Positions 1 through 8,981 are shown, numbered from the stretch's first letter. The stretch: DNA of 64,000 nt from Salibaculum sp035270045 (GCF_035270045.1 NZ_DATFIP010000058.1:9879-73878); one strand, 5' to 3'. Program-made: numbers and translations. Notes: generated by a model from the sequence alone, not told the origin.

Positions 1-955
1 AGAACTTGTAGATGGCGGTCCTTGCCGTCACGAAGGCATGGGTATTGCCGCGAAACGTGCCGTTGTGCTCGGCCGGGCCGAACACGTCGTGTTCCGGGCG
101 CACCAGCACCAGTGCCAGGGGCAGGCCAAAGCCCGAGATCGACTTCGCCATGGTCACGATGTCGGGCATAACGCCCATCTCCTCGAACGAGAAGAATGTG
201 CCCGTCCGGCCGCAGCCAGCCTGGATGTCGTCGATGATCAGCAGCGCCCCGTGCTTCTTGGCCACCTCTGCGACGCCGCGCACGAATTCCGGGGATGCGG
301 CGTTCAGGCCGCCCTCGCCCTGAACGGTCTCCAGCATGATCGCAGCGGGTGCGTCGATCCCGCCCGAGCCGTCAGACAGCATCTTGTCGAGCAGCGCGAC
401 GGAATCCACCCCGTCGGCGAAATCGTCGAACGGCAGGCGCGTAACACCCGAGGTGTCCATGCCCGCACCACCGCGGTGATAGCCATTCCCGGTCGCAGCC
501 AGCGCGCCCATCGTCACACCGTGAAAACCGTTGGTGAAGGCGATCACGTTGGTGCGGCCGGTGGACTTGCGCGCGATCTTCATCGCGGCCTCGACGGCGT
601 TGGCCCCGGTCGGGCCGGTGAACATGACGCGATGGTCCATGTCGCGCGGCGCCAGGATGCGGCTTTCCAGCGCGTGCAGGAAATCGCCCTTGGCATCAGT
701 GTGCAGGTCCAGCCCGTGGGCGATCCCGTCGTTCTCGATGTGCTCGATGAGCGCCGCTTTCATGTCCGGGTCGTTGTGCCCGTAGTTCAGCGACGAACAG
801 CCGGCGAGAAAGTCGATGTAGGTTTTGCCGGTCTCGTCCGTCATGGTCGACCCCTGCGCCTTCGTGAAGACGGCGGGCATCCCGCGACAGTAGGAACGGG
901 CCTCGCTTTCGCGGCGTTCATAGATCGAATCGGTCTTTGCCATGTCCTTGGCCAT
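1..955 (-). CDS. ectB: Diaminobutyrate-2-oxoglutarate transaminase EctB, 3' end cut by window edge
   Basis: PLP-dependent class III aminotransferase that transfers the amino group of glutamate to aspartate-4-semialdehyde to give L-2,4-diaminobutyrate, the first committed step of ectoine synthesis in the cytoplasm. The visible 318 codons are uninterrupted from an ATG at 955 with AAAGGA seven bases upstream. They run off the left edge, so roughly the last 110 residues are absent (family about 425-430 aa). Seen: SEARSYCRG near the N-terminus, the cofactor phosphate segment FTGPTGANAVEAA, IIDDIQAGCGRTG, and the PLP lysine in MAKSISGFG. It follows ectA by 48 bases on the same strand; ectC is expected beyond the edge. 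Confidence 0.96.
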   Translation of the reverse strand, partial: MAKDMAKTDSIYERRESEARSYCRGMPAVFTKAQGSTMTDETGKTYIDFLAGCSSLNYGHNDPDMKAALIEHIENDGIAHGLDLHTDAKGDFLHALESRILAPRDMDHRVMFTGPTGANAVEAAMKIARKSTGRTNVIAFTNGFHGVTMGALAATGNGYHRGGAGMDTSGVTRLPFDDFADGVDSVALLDKMLSDGSGGIDAPAAIMLETVQGEGGLNAASPEFVRGVAEVAKKHGALLIIDDIQAGCGRTGTFFSFEEMGVMPDIVTMAKSISGFGLPLALVLVRPEHDVFGPAEHNGTFRGNTHAFVTARTAIYKF

Positions 956-1003
956 GATGTGTCCTTTCAGGAAGATCGTGTATGAGGAGCCGGGCGCGCG
1001 GGT

Positions 1004-1549
1004 TCAGGCCGCGCGGCGCAGCGGCACCGGGGCGGGCAGCTCGATCGTCACCATGTGCTCGGTGTCGTGGCGGCCCTCGAAATGCACCTCCTTGACGAAG
1101 TGAGGCTCGTCCGACAGGTCGCCGCCGATATGGCGGGCGAAGCTGCGGAACAGCCCCCAAGAGGCTTCGTTGTCCTTGGTGATCGTGGTCTTGAGGTGGG
1201 TGGCGTCGGCGCAGTTCTCGCGCTCGATCAGGTGAGTCAGCATCTTGCGACCGAGGCCCAGCCCCCGCGCCTTGTCGCTGACCGCGACTTGCCAGACGAA
1301 AAGTTCGTCCTTTTCGGGAACCATGTGGCCAGAAATCCAACCGACGATATCGCCATCAAGTTCCGCCACCACGCAGGTGTCGCGGAAATGGTCGGCCTGC
1401 ACGAGGTTGCAGTACATCGAGTTCTCGTCGAGCGGCTTGCATGCCTTTATCAACTCCCAGATGGCGGCCCCGTCCGTTGTCTCCGGCTTGCGCAGACGGG
1501 GCGCGGGCGTTCGCGGTTTGACGGTGTCTTGCACTGTGTCCTTGGGCAT
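1004..1549 (-). CDS. ectA: L-2,4-diaminobutyrate acetyltransferase EctA
   Basis: GNAT-family enzyme that acetylates diaminobutyrate with acetyl-CoA to N-gamma-acetyl-diaminobutyrate, the second step of ectoine synthesis. The 181 aa length fits EctA. After a variable 20-residue N-terminus it shows the EctA-specific segments LDENSMYCNLVQADHF and VGWISGHMVPE, the core strand FVWQVAVS, and the acetyl-CoA pyrophosphate loop RGLGLGRKM. A GAGAGG sequence precedes the ATG at 1549. It is the first gene of the ect operon, transcribed away from the MarR gene at 1776, and ectB follows on the same strand. Salt-responsive control from the shared intergenic region is likely by family precedent, not shown. 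Confidence 0.96.
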   Translation of the reverse strand: MPKDTVQDTVKPRTPAPRLRKPETTDGAAIWELIKACKPLDENSMYCNLVQADHFRDTCVVAELDGDIVGWISGHMVPEKDELFVWQVAVSDKARGLGLGRKMLTHLIERENCADATHLKTTITKDNEASWGLFRSFARHIGGDLSDEPHFVKEVHFEGRHDTEHMVTIELPAPVPLRRAA

Positions 1550-1775
1550 GGGAGGTGACCTCTCTGATTGTTCGGAAAGCTAATTAGTATATCCCGCGAG
1601 GTAATTCAACCTTCGAAGGACACCAGGTGCGTCCGGCGCGCAAATAGCACGGTTTCAAAGACCATTGTCGTTCAGTATTTGCCCTTAACAGAAAGGGGGA
1701 TGCTTCGATTTGCGAATATTTTGCAAAATTCCTTAGGCAATTGAAGCACCGGCCACCGCGTGCCATACTTGCAAC
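1550..1775. promoter_or_regulatory. Divergent ectA / ectR control region with a 12-bp palindrome
   Basis: This 226-base region separates the ect operon (leftward) from the MarR gene (rightward) and is more AT-rich than its surroundings. ATTTTGCAAAAT at 1718-1729 is a perfect 12-bp palindrome about 47 bases before the regulator start. CTAATTAG at 1580-1587 is a second, shorter palindrome just upstream of ectA, next to a TATACT sequence on the ectA strand. MarR-family proteins bind such dyads in their own divergent promoters, so both are candidate operators. No exact match to a published EctR site is claimed. Confidence 0.55.
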
Positions 1776-2273
1776 ATGTCAACAGCCTTCCCAGACCGGA
1801 CCGACGAAAGCCTGATCGCCCTGCGCCGAATCCTGCGGGCCACCGAGTGGTATGCGCGTGACCTCGCCCACGCGGTGGGACTCAGCCCCGCTCAACTGCG
1901 GGTCCTTCAGATCGTGGCCGAGCGCGAGAGCGCCACGCCCAAGCTTCTGGCGCGCCAGATGGGCGTCAGCCAGGCCACGGTCACGGCCTTGGTGGACAAG
2001 CTGGTGGCGCGCGGGCTGGTGAGCCGGGTTCCCTCGGAACAAGACCGCCGCCAGACCAATATCGTGGCCACCGACCTGGGCCGCGAACGGCTGGACGATG
2101 CGCCCGACGCGCTGCAGCAGCGCTATGTCGCGGCCTTCAAACAACTACAAGGCTGGGAACAGGCTCAACTCGTCTCGTCACTGGAACGGGTGGCCGACAT
2201 GCTCGACGCCCAGGACATCGACGCGGCGCCGGTTCTGACAACGGGTGACATCCGCTCGGGGCGCCGGGGCTAG
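1776..2273 (+). CDS. ectR: MarR-family regulator, probable ectoine operon regulator
   Basis: A 165 aa winged-helix regulator of the MarR family. The DNA-binding domain is visible as LSPAQLRVLQIVAE, the helix-turn-helix region ATPKLLARQMGVSQATVTALVDKL, split here as ATPKLLARQMGVS and QATVTALVDKL, and the wing EQDRRQTNIVATDLGR. It is divergent from ectAB with a shared 226-base control region, the arrangement known for EctR of methylotrophs and other halophiles, where it represses ectoine genes at low salinity. The role is inferred from position; the family is clear. Its stop overlaps the 3' end of the convergent solute-binding protein gene by four bases. Confidence 0.85.
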   Translation: MSTAFPDRTDESLIALRRILRATEWYARDLAHAVGLSPAQLRVLQIVAERESATPKLLARQMGVSQATVTALVDKLVARGLVSRVPSEQDRRQTNIVATDLGRERLDDAPDALQQRYVAAFKQLQGWEQAQLVSSLERVADMLDAQDIDAAPVLTTGDIRSGRRG

Positions 2274-3325
2274 TCGCCCCGCGCCAGCCAGGCGCGAAAG
2301 CGACGGTCGCGCAGCGCCTCGGTGTTCGCATACCAGGCATCGTCACGGACCAGCACCCGCCCGCCGTGCTGTGGCGCATTGGGCAGATGGGCGCGCATGG
2401 GCACGCCGGTTTCCGGGTGCAGCCCGATCCGCTCGAAGGCCGATACCCGCGTGGGGCCGTAGGGGATGCGCTCGGCCAGCCGGGCCATGGCCTCGGGACG
2501 CGCGGCATGGGCGACAAAGGCGCGGGCGGCATCGGGCGTGTCGGTGCTGGCGGCGATGGCCCAGACCTCGATGCCGATGATGCGCCCATCCCAGACAATG
2601 TCCAGCGGCATCCCGGACTGCGCCACGTCGACGAAGCGGCCATTGAACCCCGCGGCCATGACGGCGCGCCCCTCCGCCAGCATCTGCGCCGGCTCGGAAG
2701 GATCCGACCACCAAAGAATGTCGTCGCGGATCGTCTCGAGTCGCCGAAAGGCCAGCCGCAGGCCTCTATCAGTGCTCAACAGTCCGTAGACCTGTTCGGG
2801 TGGCACCCCCTCGGCCAGCAGCGCCCACTCCAGGATCCCGTCGGGGCCGCGTTGCAGTGCGCGCGGCCCGGGGAACCGCTCGGTGTCGAAGAAATCCTCG
2901 ATTCCAGTGGGCTTTATACCGGGAAAAGCCCGGTCGTCGTAGGCCATGACCCGGGCATAGGCGTTCTGCGGCACGGCGCAACGGTCGGGTCGCCGGGGCG
3001 TGAAATCGGAAAGGGCGGCGCGGCTGAACATCTCGCGCGGACGCAGCGCCAGCAACAGGCCCTTGTCGCAGGCCACCCGCGCCTGGTCGGCCAGCATGTC
3101 GATGACATCCCAGCCCTCGGTCGCGCCGCGCGCGGCCAGCGCCGACCAGGTGCCGTCGTAGCGCGCGACGGTGACCGATCGGCCCGTTTCCTCGGCAAAG
3201 GGGGCGATAACCGCCCGGCGCTGCGCGGCCTCGTAGGCGCCCCCCCATGACACGACAGTCAGGTCCTGCGCGGCCAGCGGCACAGCCCAGAGGATCATCC
3301 CAACGGCAAGCTCAGACAGACGCAT
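2270..3325 (-). CDS. Periplasmic extracellular solute-binding protein (polyamine/PotD-like)
   Basis: A 351 aa secreted protein with a Sec signal peptide (hydrophobic residues 5-19, cleavage probably after PLAAQ). The mature N-terminus DLTVVSWGGAYEAAQ is typical of family 1 solute-binding proteins related to PotD and thiamine or spermidine binders. Later segments ETGRSVTVARYDGTWSALAA and AMAAGFNGRF fit the fold. No permease or ATPase gene lies beside it, so the transporter it serves is unknown and the ligand cannot be assigned. It overlaps the upstream ClC gene by 14 bases on the same strand, suggesting co-translation. Confidence 0.8.
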   Translation of the reverse strand: MRLSELAVGMILWAVPLAAQDLTVVSWGGAYEAAQRRAVIAPFAEETGRSVTVARYDGTWSALAARGATEGWDVIDMLADQARVACDKGLLLALRPREMFSRAALSDFTPRRPDRCAVPQNAYARVMAYDDRAFPGIKPTGIEDFFDTERFPGPRALQRGPDGILEWALLAEGVPPEQVYGLLSTDRGLRLAFRRLETIRDDILWWSDPSEPAQMLAEGRAVMAAGFNGRFVDVAQSGMPLDIVWDGRIIGIEVWAIAASTDTPDAARAFVAHAARPEAMARLAERIPYGPTRVSAFERIGLHPETGVPMRAHLPNAPQHGGRVLVRDDAWYANTEALRDRRFRAWLARGD

Positions 3326-5054
3326 TTTCCTCCTCCCTCAGGCGCGCGGATTCATCCAGCCAGGCGGCCACGATATCGGCCTCGGACACGGCGCCGAGAT
3401 AGGTGCCGTCGTCCGACACAACAGGCACCGCGTCACCGACGAAGCCACGCAGGCGGGTCATGGCCTCGGCCAGGTCGGTGCTGTCCTCGAAGACCAGGCC
3501 GGCCGGTTGCGCCAGGTCGGCCATCGTCGCTTCCCCGGCCGCGCGGCCCGGGGTGTAGATGCCCAGCAAACGGTCATCCCCGTTCAGGACGAAGGCCTCG
3601 CGCCAGCCCTTGGCGGCAAGGCGCCAGTCGACATCCCCGGGCGGTTCCCCTGCGCGGGCGGTCACCGCGTCGGGGGTCAGGTGGTCGACTATGCGCAGCG
3701 CGGCCATGTGCGGATGGTCCCGTCCCTGCGAGAAATCAATGCCATCCCGGGCCAGTTGCTCGTCGAAAAGCGACCGGCCGAACACCCGGTGCGAGACCAG
3801 ATTGGAGAACACCACAGCGACCATGGCGGCGATGGTCACATCGTAGTTCCGCGTCAGCTCGAAGACGATCAGGATGCAGGTCAGCGGTGCACCGATCACC
3901 GCGCTGGCAAAGCCCATCATCCCCGCGATGGCATAGATCGCCGCGCCAGAGCTTGGCACTCCCAGTGCGCCCGACAGCAGCGTCCAGAACAGCACGCCCA
4001 CCAGACTGCCGATCAGCAACGAGGGGCTGAAGGCCCCGCCGGAAAACCCCGCCCCGATACAAAGCGCGGTCAGGCCGATCTTGGCGCCGATCAGCACGAC
4101 CAGTTCACCCAGTCCAAAGGCCCCGTCGATCGTGGCAAAGCGCAGGGTCGAGGTGCCGATGCCAAGCACGTCCGGAAGGGCCAGCGCCGTCAGCCCCACC
4201 GCCAGTCCGGCCAGGGCCGGGCGCAGGGCGGGAGCCGCAATCAGTCGGCCCAGCCAGGGTCCCAGCGCCAGCAGCAGCCGCATGAACCCAACCGCCGCCC
4301 CGGCCACGAGGACGCCCAGCACGGCCACCAGCGCGAATTCATATCCGTGCGCGACACCGGGAAAGTCGATGCGGAACAGGGCCGGGCGCTCGAAGACGAC
4401 ATTGGCGATCACGTATCCGGTGACGGAGGCCACGGTGACAGGCGCGAAGGCCCGGGTCGCATAATGGCGCAGCACGACCTCGTGCGCGAACAGCACTCCC
4501 GCAACGGGCGCGTTGAAGGCGGTCGAGATTGCCGCGGCCACGCCGCAGCTGACCGCGATGCTGGCAAGGCCGGGAATCCCCAGCCGCAGCCTGTGGACCG
4601 CGCCGCCGAACAGCGCACCAAGGTAGACCATGGGCCCGTATTGTCCGACGGAGGCCCCCGCCCCAAGCGACAGCGCCGCCGTCGCGGTCGAGACCAGCCC
4701 GCTTCGCAGATCCGGCAGGGTGCGATGGAACTGCACTGCCCGGATCACGGCGGGTGGCCCCAGCGGGTGACCTGCAGGCGAAAGATAGCGATGGGCCAGC
4801 CCCACCAGAAAGCCGCCCAAGGTCGGCACCAGAAGTGTCGCTGATGCCACCAGCAGAGGCAGGCTTTCCCATTGCACCCGCGTCTTGGGCGCGACCAGCA
4901 GCAGATCGTTGAGCAGCGCGACAAGATCGACCAGCGCGATGGCGGCCAGCGAGGCCGCACACCCCACAACCAAGGCCACGCCGATCAGCACCAGCATCCG
5001 CAACTGGGGCGATGGGCCGGGCGGTCCGGTCCTGCATTGTGTCCTCGTGCGCAT
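3312..5054 (-). CDS. ClC-family chloride channel/transporter with C-terminal CBS pair
   Basis: A 580 aa inner-membrane protein with about ten or more hydrophobic segments over residues 18-440, followed by a cytoplasmic region (about 450-575) that looks like two CBS domains. ClC landmarks are GAGASVGQYGP at residues 131-141 and GFSGGAFSP in the second half, equivalent to the GREGP and GxFxP chloride-binding motifs. The position of the gating glutamate in GREGP is Tyr, which in family terms may alter proton coupling. CBS pairs often bind nucleotides. It lies 75 bases downstream of hemC on the same strand. Start codon choice (5054 or an internal ATG near 4997) is uncertain. Confidence 0.88.
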   Translation of the reverse strand: MRTRTQCRTGPPGPSPQLRMLVLIGVALVVGCAASLAAIALVDLVALLNDLLLVAPKTRVQWESLPLLVASATLLVPTLGGFLVGLAHRYLSPAGHPLGPPAVIRAVQFHRTLPDLRSGLVSTATAALSLGAGASVGQYGPMVYLGALFGGAVHRLRLGIPGLASIAVSCGVAAAISTAFNAPVAGVLFAHEVVLRHYATRAFAPVTVASVTGYVIANVVFERPALFRIDFPGVAHGYEFALVAVLGVLVAGAAVGFMRLLLALGPWLGRLIAAPALRPALAGLAVGLTALALPDVLGIGTSTLRFATIDGAFGLGELVVLIGAKIGLTALCIGAGFSGGAFSPSLLIGSLVGVLFWTLLSGALGVPSSGAAIYAIAGMMGFASAVIGAPLTCILIVFELTRNYDVTIAAMVAVVFSNLVSHRVFGRSLFDEQLARDGIDFSQGRDHPHMAALRIVDHLTPDAVTARAGEPPGDVDWRLAAKGWREAFVLNGDDRLLGIYTPGRAAGEATMADLAQPAGLVFEDSTDLAEAMTRLRGFVGDAVPVVSDDGTYLGAVSEADIVAAWLDESARLREEENASV

Positions 5055-5129
5055 CCCCGGGGGTCCTCGGCGCCGTGTCCGGGCGAGCCTAGCCCCGGCA
5101 ACCCTGTCCGTCGAGACCGGCGCGGATCG

Positions 5130-6095
5130 CTAGCCGCCGGTTACGGCGGCAAAGAACCCCGGTGTAGCACGGCCCAGCAGCTCGCGCGCAAGCGCCGCCC
5201 CCATGGCCGGGCCGTCCGCGACGGGCCCGGAAAGCTCGCCTGAATGCACCTCGGACCCGTCCGGGCGCAGGATCTCGCCGCGCAGGCGCAGACCCTCGGG
5301 CACGAATTCGGCCAGCCCGCCGATCGGCGTCTCGCAAGACCCGTCCAGCGCGGCCAGGAAGGCCCGTTCACAGGCCAGCCGGGCGCCGGTGTCCGTGTCA
5401 TGGACTGCCGACAGCATCCCGGCCACCCGGTCGTCATCGGCGCGCCGTTCGATCCCTATGGCACCCTGCGCCACCGCCGGCAGCATATCCTCGGGCGAGA
5501 TGGCCGCGCGGGCGACCTCGGCGCGGCCCAGCCGCCGCAGCCCCGCCATGGCCAGAAAGGTGGCCGCGGCCACGCCGTCCTCCAGCTTTCTCAGTCGGGT
5601 CTGCACGTTGCCGCGAAACTCCACCACCCGCAGGTCTGGACGCCGCGCGCGCAACTGCGCCTGGCGCCGCAGGCTCGAGGTGCCCACCACAGTGCCCTCG
5701 GGCAGGTCGCCCAGCGCGCCATGATCGAGCGAGACGAAGGCATCACGCACGTCCTCGCGCGGCAGGTGGCAATCCAGCACCAACCCTTCTGGCTGTTCCA
5801 CCGGCATGTCCTTCATGGAATGCACGGCGATGTCGATCCCGCCCGACAGCATCGACTCCTCGATTTCCTTGGTGAAAAGGCCCTTGCCGCCGATTTCCTT
5901 GAGCGGTTTGTCCGCATCGATCATAGAGCGGTTATCGCCGGTGGTCTTTATGACCACCACCTCGAAGGCCGCCTCTGGCAGGTCGAAGGCCGCCGCAAGG
6001 CGGGCGCGGGTTTCATGGGCCTGGGCCAGCGCCAGCGGCGAGCCGCGTGTGCCGATCCTCAGCGGGCGATCGGGTGAGGGGAGATCCTGCATCAT
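5130..6095 (-). CDS. hemC: Hydroxymethylbilane synthase (porphobilinogen deaminase)
   Basis: Joins four porphobilinogens into hydroxymethylbilane, a cytoplasmic step of heme and related tetrapyrrole synthesis. The 321 aa length matches the family. Seen: RIGTRGSPLALAQA near the N-terminus, TTGDN, GGKGLFTKEIE, AVHSMKDMP, GTSSLRRQAQL, FRGNVQTRL, and GSCETPIGG, whose Cys carries the dipyrromethane cofactor. Two adjacent ATGs (6095 and 6092) could start it. It is divergent from hemE with a 90-base gap. Confidence 0.97.
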   Translation of the reverse strand: MMQDLPSPDRPLRIGTRGSPLALAQAHETRARLAAAFDLPEAAFEVVVIKTTGDNRSMIDADKPLKEIGGKGLFTKEIEESMLSGGIDIAVHSMKDMPVEQPEGLVLDCHLPREDVRDAFVSLDHGALGDLPEGTVVGTSSLRRQAQLRARRPDLRVVEFRGNVQTRLRKLEDGVAAATFLAMAGLRRLGRAEVARAAISPEDMLPAVAQGAIGIERRADDDRVAGMLSAVHDTDTGARLACERAFLAALDGSCETPIGGLAEFVPEGLRLRGEILRPDGSEVHSGELSGPVADGPAMGAALARELLGRATPGFFAAVTGG

Positions 6096-6185
6096 GCCAT
6101 GCTTCTAGACGCCGCACGCGCGCGTGACAACGGCTTGACTTCACCGGGCGCAACTGGAACCTCGATACCGTTGATAGGAGTTCCC

Positions 6186-7217
6186 ATGACCGACAAGACA
6201 ATCCTGCGCGCCCTCGGGGGCGAGACCCTGCCCACCCCGCCGATCTGGATGATGCGCCAGGCCGGCCGGTACCTGCCCGAATACCGCGCCACACGGGCGC
6301 AGGCGGGGGACTTCCTTTCGCTGTGCTACACGCCGGACCTTGCCGCCGAGGTGACGCTGCAGCCGATCCGCCGCTACGGGTTCGACGGGGCGATCCTCTT
6401 TGCCGATATCCTGCTGGTGCCGCAGGCACTGGGGGCCGACCTGTGGTTCGTCACGGGCGAAGGGCCGCGCCTGTCCACTCTCACCGACCAGGCCGGTTTC
6501 GACGCGCTGCTCCCGGCCGACGCCATCCACGATCATCTTGCGCCGATCTACGAGACCGTCCGCATCCTGTCCGGGGAATTGCCGGCCGAGACGACGCTGA
6601 TCGGTTTCGCCGGGGCGCCCTGGACCGTCGCGACCTACATGATCGCCGGGCGCGGCACTCCCGACCAGGGCCCGGCCCATGCGCTCAAGGCCGAAAACCG
6701 TCCGCTGTTCGAGGCGCTGCTGGACAGAATCACCGAGGCGACGATCGAATACCTGTCAGCCCAGGCCGACGCCGGGGCCGAGGTGGTCAAGATCTTCGAC
6801 AGCTGGGCCGGATCGCTGCAGGGCCAGGACTTCCAGAAATACGCGGTGGACCCGGCTCGCCGGATCACAGCGGCGCTCAAGGAGCGGCATCCGGGCCTGC
6901 CCGTCATCGCCTTCCCGCGCGGCGCGGGCGAAGAGTATGTCGGCCTGCACAAGGCCATCGGGGCCGACTGTATCGCGCTGGATGACGGGGTGTCGCCGGA
7001 ATGGGCCGCCGAGAACGTGCAAACCGGCGGCTGTGTGCAGGGTAACCTGAAATCCTCGCACATGGTGACCGGCGGCGACGATCTCGTGCGCGAGACACGC
7101 CGTGTTGTCGATGCTCTGTCGAATGGCCCGCACATCTTCAACCTTGGCCACGGGATCACGCCAGACGCGGACCCCCAGAACGTGCAACTGATGATCGACA
7201 CGATCCGGGGCGGGTGA
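6186..7217 (+). CDS. hemE: Uroporphyrinogen decarboxylase
   Basis: Removes the four acetate carboxyls of uroporphyrinogen III to give coproporphyrinogen III in the cytoplasm. The 343 aa protein has the family signature PIWMMRQAGRYLPEYR near residue 20, FADILLVPQALG, GFAGAPWTVATYM, the second signature region FDSWAG, and the conserved C-terminal FNLGHGI. The ATG at 6186 has AGGAG eight bases upstream; the frame is open further upstream but without a ribosome site. It is divergent from hemC and seven bases ahead of the amidoligase gene, with which it may be co-transcribed. Confidence 0.97.
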   Translation: MTDKTILRALGGETLPTPPIWMMRQAGRYLPEYRATRAQAGDFLSLCYTPDLAAEVTLQPIRRYGFDGAILFADILLVPQALGADLWFVTGEGPRLSTLTDQAGFDALLPADAIHDHLAPIYETVRILSGELPAETTLIGFAGAPWTVATYMIAGRGTPDQGPAHALKAENRPLFEALLDRITEATIEYLSAQADAGAEVVKIFDSWAGSLQGQDFQKYAVDPARRITAALKERHPGLPVIAFPRGAGEEYVGLHKAIGADCIALDDGVSPEWAAENVQTGGCVQGNLKSSHMVTGGDDLVRETRRVVDALSNGPHIFNLGHGITPDADPQNVQLMIDTIRGG

Positions 7218-7224
7218 GGGCCGC

Positions 7225-8166
7225 ATGGACACTCCCGCGTTCCTGCCTCTGCCGCTCGGAACCGACCGCCGCGCCGGGGTCGAGATCGAGTTCGGGGGCT
7301 TGACCGAGACCGAGGCCGCCCGGATCGCGCGGGACACCCTTGGCGGCGAAACCATGGCCAGCGGCGACCACGAACTGCGCCTGACGGGCAGCATGCTGGG
7401 CGATCTGGAGATATACCTCGACACCGCCCTGCGCGACAGGCTCGACGGACCGCTGGCCGAGATCGGGCTGGACCTGTCGCGCACAGTGGTGCCGATCGAG
7501 ATCGTCACGCCGCCGCTAACTTTCGACCAGTTGCCGCAGGTCGACCACCTCTGCGCGGCACTGCGAACTGCCGGGGCCATCGGCACGCGCGACGGAATAT
7601 TCCTGGGCTTCGGGTTGCACCTGAACCCAGAAATCCCGGGACCGGGGATCGCGGACCTGCTGCCGACCCTCACCGCCTATGCCCTGCTCGAAGACCGCCT
7701 GCGCTATGGCGGCGAGATGGACGTGGCGCGCCGCGTCCTGCCCTTTTCCGATCCCTTCCCTCGCGGCTTCGTGGATTGCCTGGCCGGGGCGCGGGACTGG
7801 ACCCTGGATGATCTCTTCGACGCCTGTCTTTCCCACAATGCGACCCGCAACCGCGGCCTGGACATGCTGCCGGTGCTCGCACATCTCGACGAGGACCGGG
7901 TCGCGCAGGCGCTGGACGGTCTCGGCGCTATCTCGGCCCGACCGGCCTGGCACTACCGCCTGCCCGACTGCCGCATTGACGAACCCGCGTGGTCAGTTGC
8001 CGCCGAATGGAACCGCTGGGTCCTGGTGGAACGGATCGCGGCGGATGCCGACGTGCTGGACCGGCTGAAGACGGCCTGGCAGGGCCATCGGGCCGCACTG
8101 ACGACCCTGCGTCCCGACTGGCGCGCGCAGGTTGGCGAGATCCTCGCGCAGGCCGGGTTGACCTGA
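7225..8166 (+). CDS. Putative amidoligase (Amidoligase_2 / GS-like COOH-NH2 ligase family)
   Basis: A 313 aa protein that I assign to the glutamine-synthetase-fold amidoligase family (Pfam Amidoligase_2) from its N-terminal GVEIEFGGL (residues 18-26, paired glutamates as metal ligands), the SGDHELRLTG strand, VPIEIVTPPL and FGLHLNPEI. Family members are predicted to form amide or peptide-like bonds using ATP; no substrate is known here. It begins seven bases after hemE and its stop codon overlaps the ATG of a class I glutamine amidotransferase, a pairing described for this family in comparative genomics. Function beyond ligase-like chemistry is inference. Confidence 0.72.
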   Translation: MDTPAFLPLPLGTDRRAGVEIEFGGLTETEAARIARDTLGGETMASGDHELRLTGSMLGDLEIYLDTALRDRLDGPLAEIGLDLSRTVVPIEIVTPPLTFDQLPQVDHLCAALRTAGAIGTRDGIFLGFGLHLNPEIPGPGIADLLPTLTAYALLEDRLRYGGEMDVARRVLPFSDPFPRGFVDCLAGARDWTLDDLFDACLSHNATRNRGLDMLPVLAHLDEDRVAQALDGLGAISARPAWHYRLPDCRIDEPAWSVAAEWNRWVLVERIAADADVLDRLKTAWQGHRAALTTLRPDWRAQVGEILAQAGLT

Positions 8167-8828
8167 TGCGCAAACCCCGGATCGCGGTGACGACCTCGGC
8201 CCGGTCGGGCTGGCGCATCTTTCCGCTGGTGGCCCTGAACGTCCGGCTGGGTGGCGGACAGGCCGTGCGCTGGGGCGCAGGCAGGCCCTCGCAACTCGAT
8301 GGCGTGAACGGCCTCATCATCGGCGGTGGCGACGATATATCGCCCGAGCTTTACGGCGGCACGCTGCACCTCTCGGCCCGGATCGACCCCGACCGGGACG
8401 CGCTGGAATTGCGGCTTGCACGAGAGGCGCTGGCACGCAACATGCCCGTTCTGGGCATCTGCCGCGGCGCGCAGATGATCAACGTGGCGGCGGGCGGCAC
8501 GCTCGACCAGGATGCCTATGCCAATCATCAGCGCAGCATCCGGCACCGTACGATCCTGCCGCGCAAGCGTGTATGCCCCCTGCACGGGAGTGCCCTGGCC
8601 TGCATCGCCGGACCAGAGGAAATGACGGTGAACGCCCTGCACAGCCAGGCGGTGGACCGCGTGGGCACCGGCCTGCGCGTGGCCGCCCGCGACGAGGGGG
8701 GCATGGTGCAGGCCGTCGAGGCGACCGGTGTCCGTTTTGCCCTGGGCGTGCAGTGGCACCCCGAACACCTGTTCTACGCGCGCCGCCAAAGGGCACTGTT
8801 CAAGGCGCTGGTCGAGGCGGCACGCTGA
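8166..8828 (+). CDS. Class I glutamine amidotransferase, gamma-glutamyl hydrolase type
   Basis: A 220 aa protein of the Peptidase_C26 (gamma-glutamyl-GABA hydrolase) group of class I glutamine amidotransferases. The nucleophile elbow GICRGAQMIN puts the catalytic Cys at residue 99; GVQWHPEHLF supplies the His and Glu of the triad. IIGGGDDISPELYG is typical of the group. These enzymes cleave gamma-glutamyl amide bonds or pass ammonia to a partner. The start codon overlaps the stop of the amidoligase by one base, so the two are translationally coupled and probably act on the same compound, one making and the other cutting the bond or supplying nitrogen. Confidence 0.85.
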   Translation: MRKPRIAVTTSARSGWRIFPLVALNVRLGGGQAVRWGAGRPSQLDGVNGLIIGGGDDISPELYGGTLHLSARIDPDRDALELRLAREALARNMPVLGICRGAQMINVAAGGTLDQDAYANHQRSIRHRTILPRKRVCPLHGSALACIAGPEEMTVNALHSQAVDRVGTGLRVAARDEGGMVQAVEATGVRFALGVQWHPEHLFYARRQRALFKALVEAAR

Positions 8829-8981
8829 CCGGGACGGCGGGCAGGGCGATGGCGATAGCCGAGCGGCGTCCGCCAACCTTTCATTCTACCACTCTTCATA
8901 CCGTCGCGCCTTGTCCGCTGTCATGGCGCACGCCGGCGACCTGGCACAGAATGCTGCGGCCAACCAGTCATGAGGACCGCT

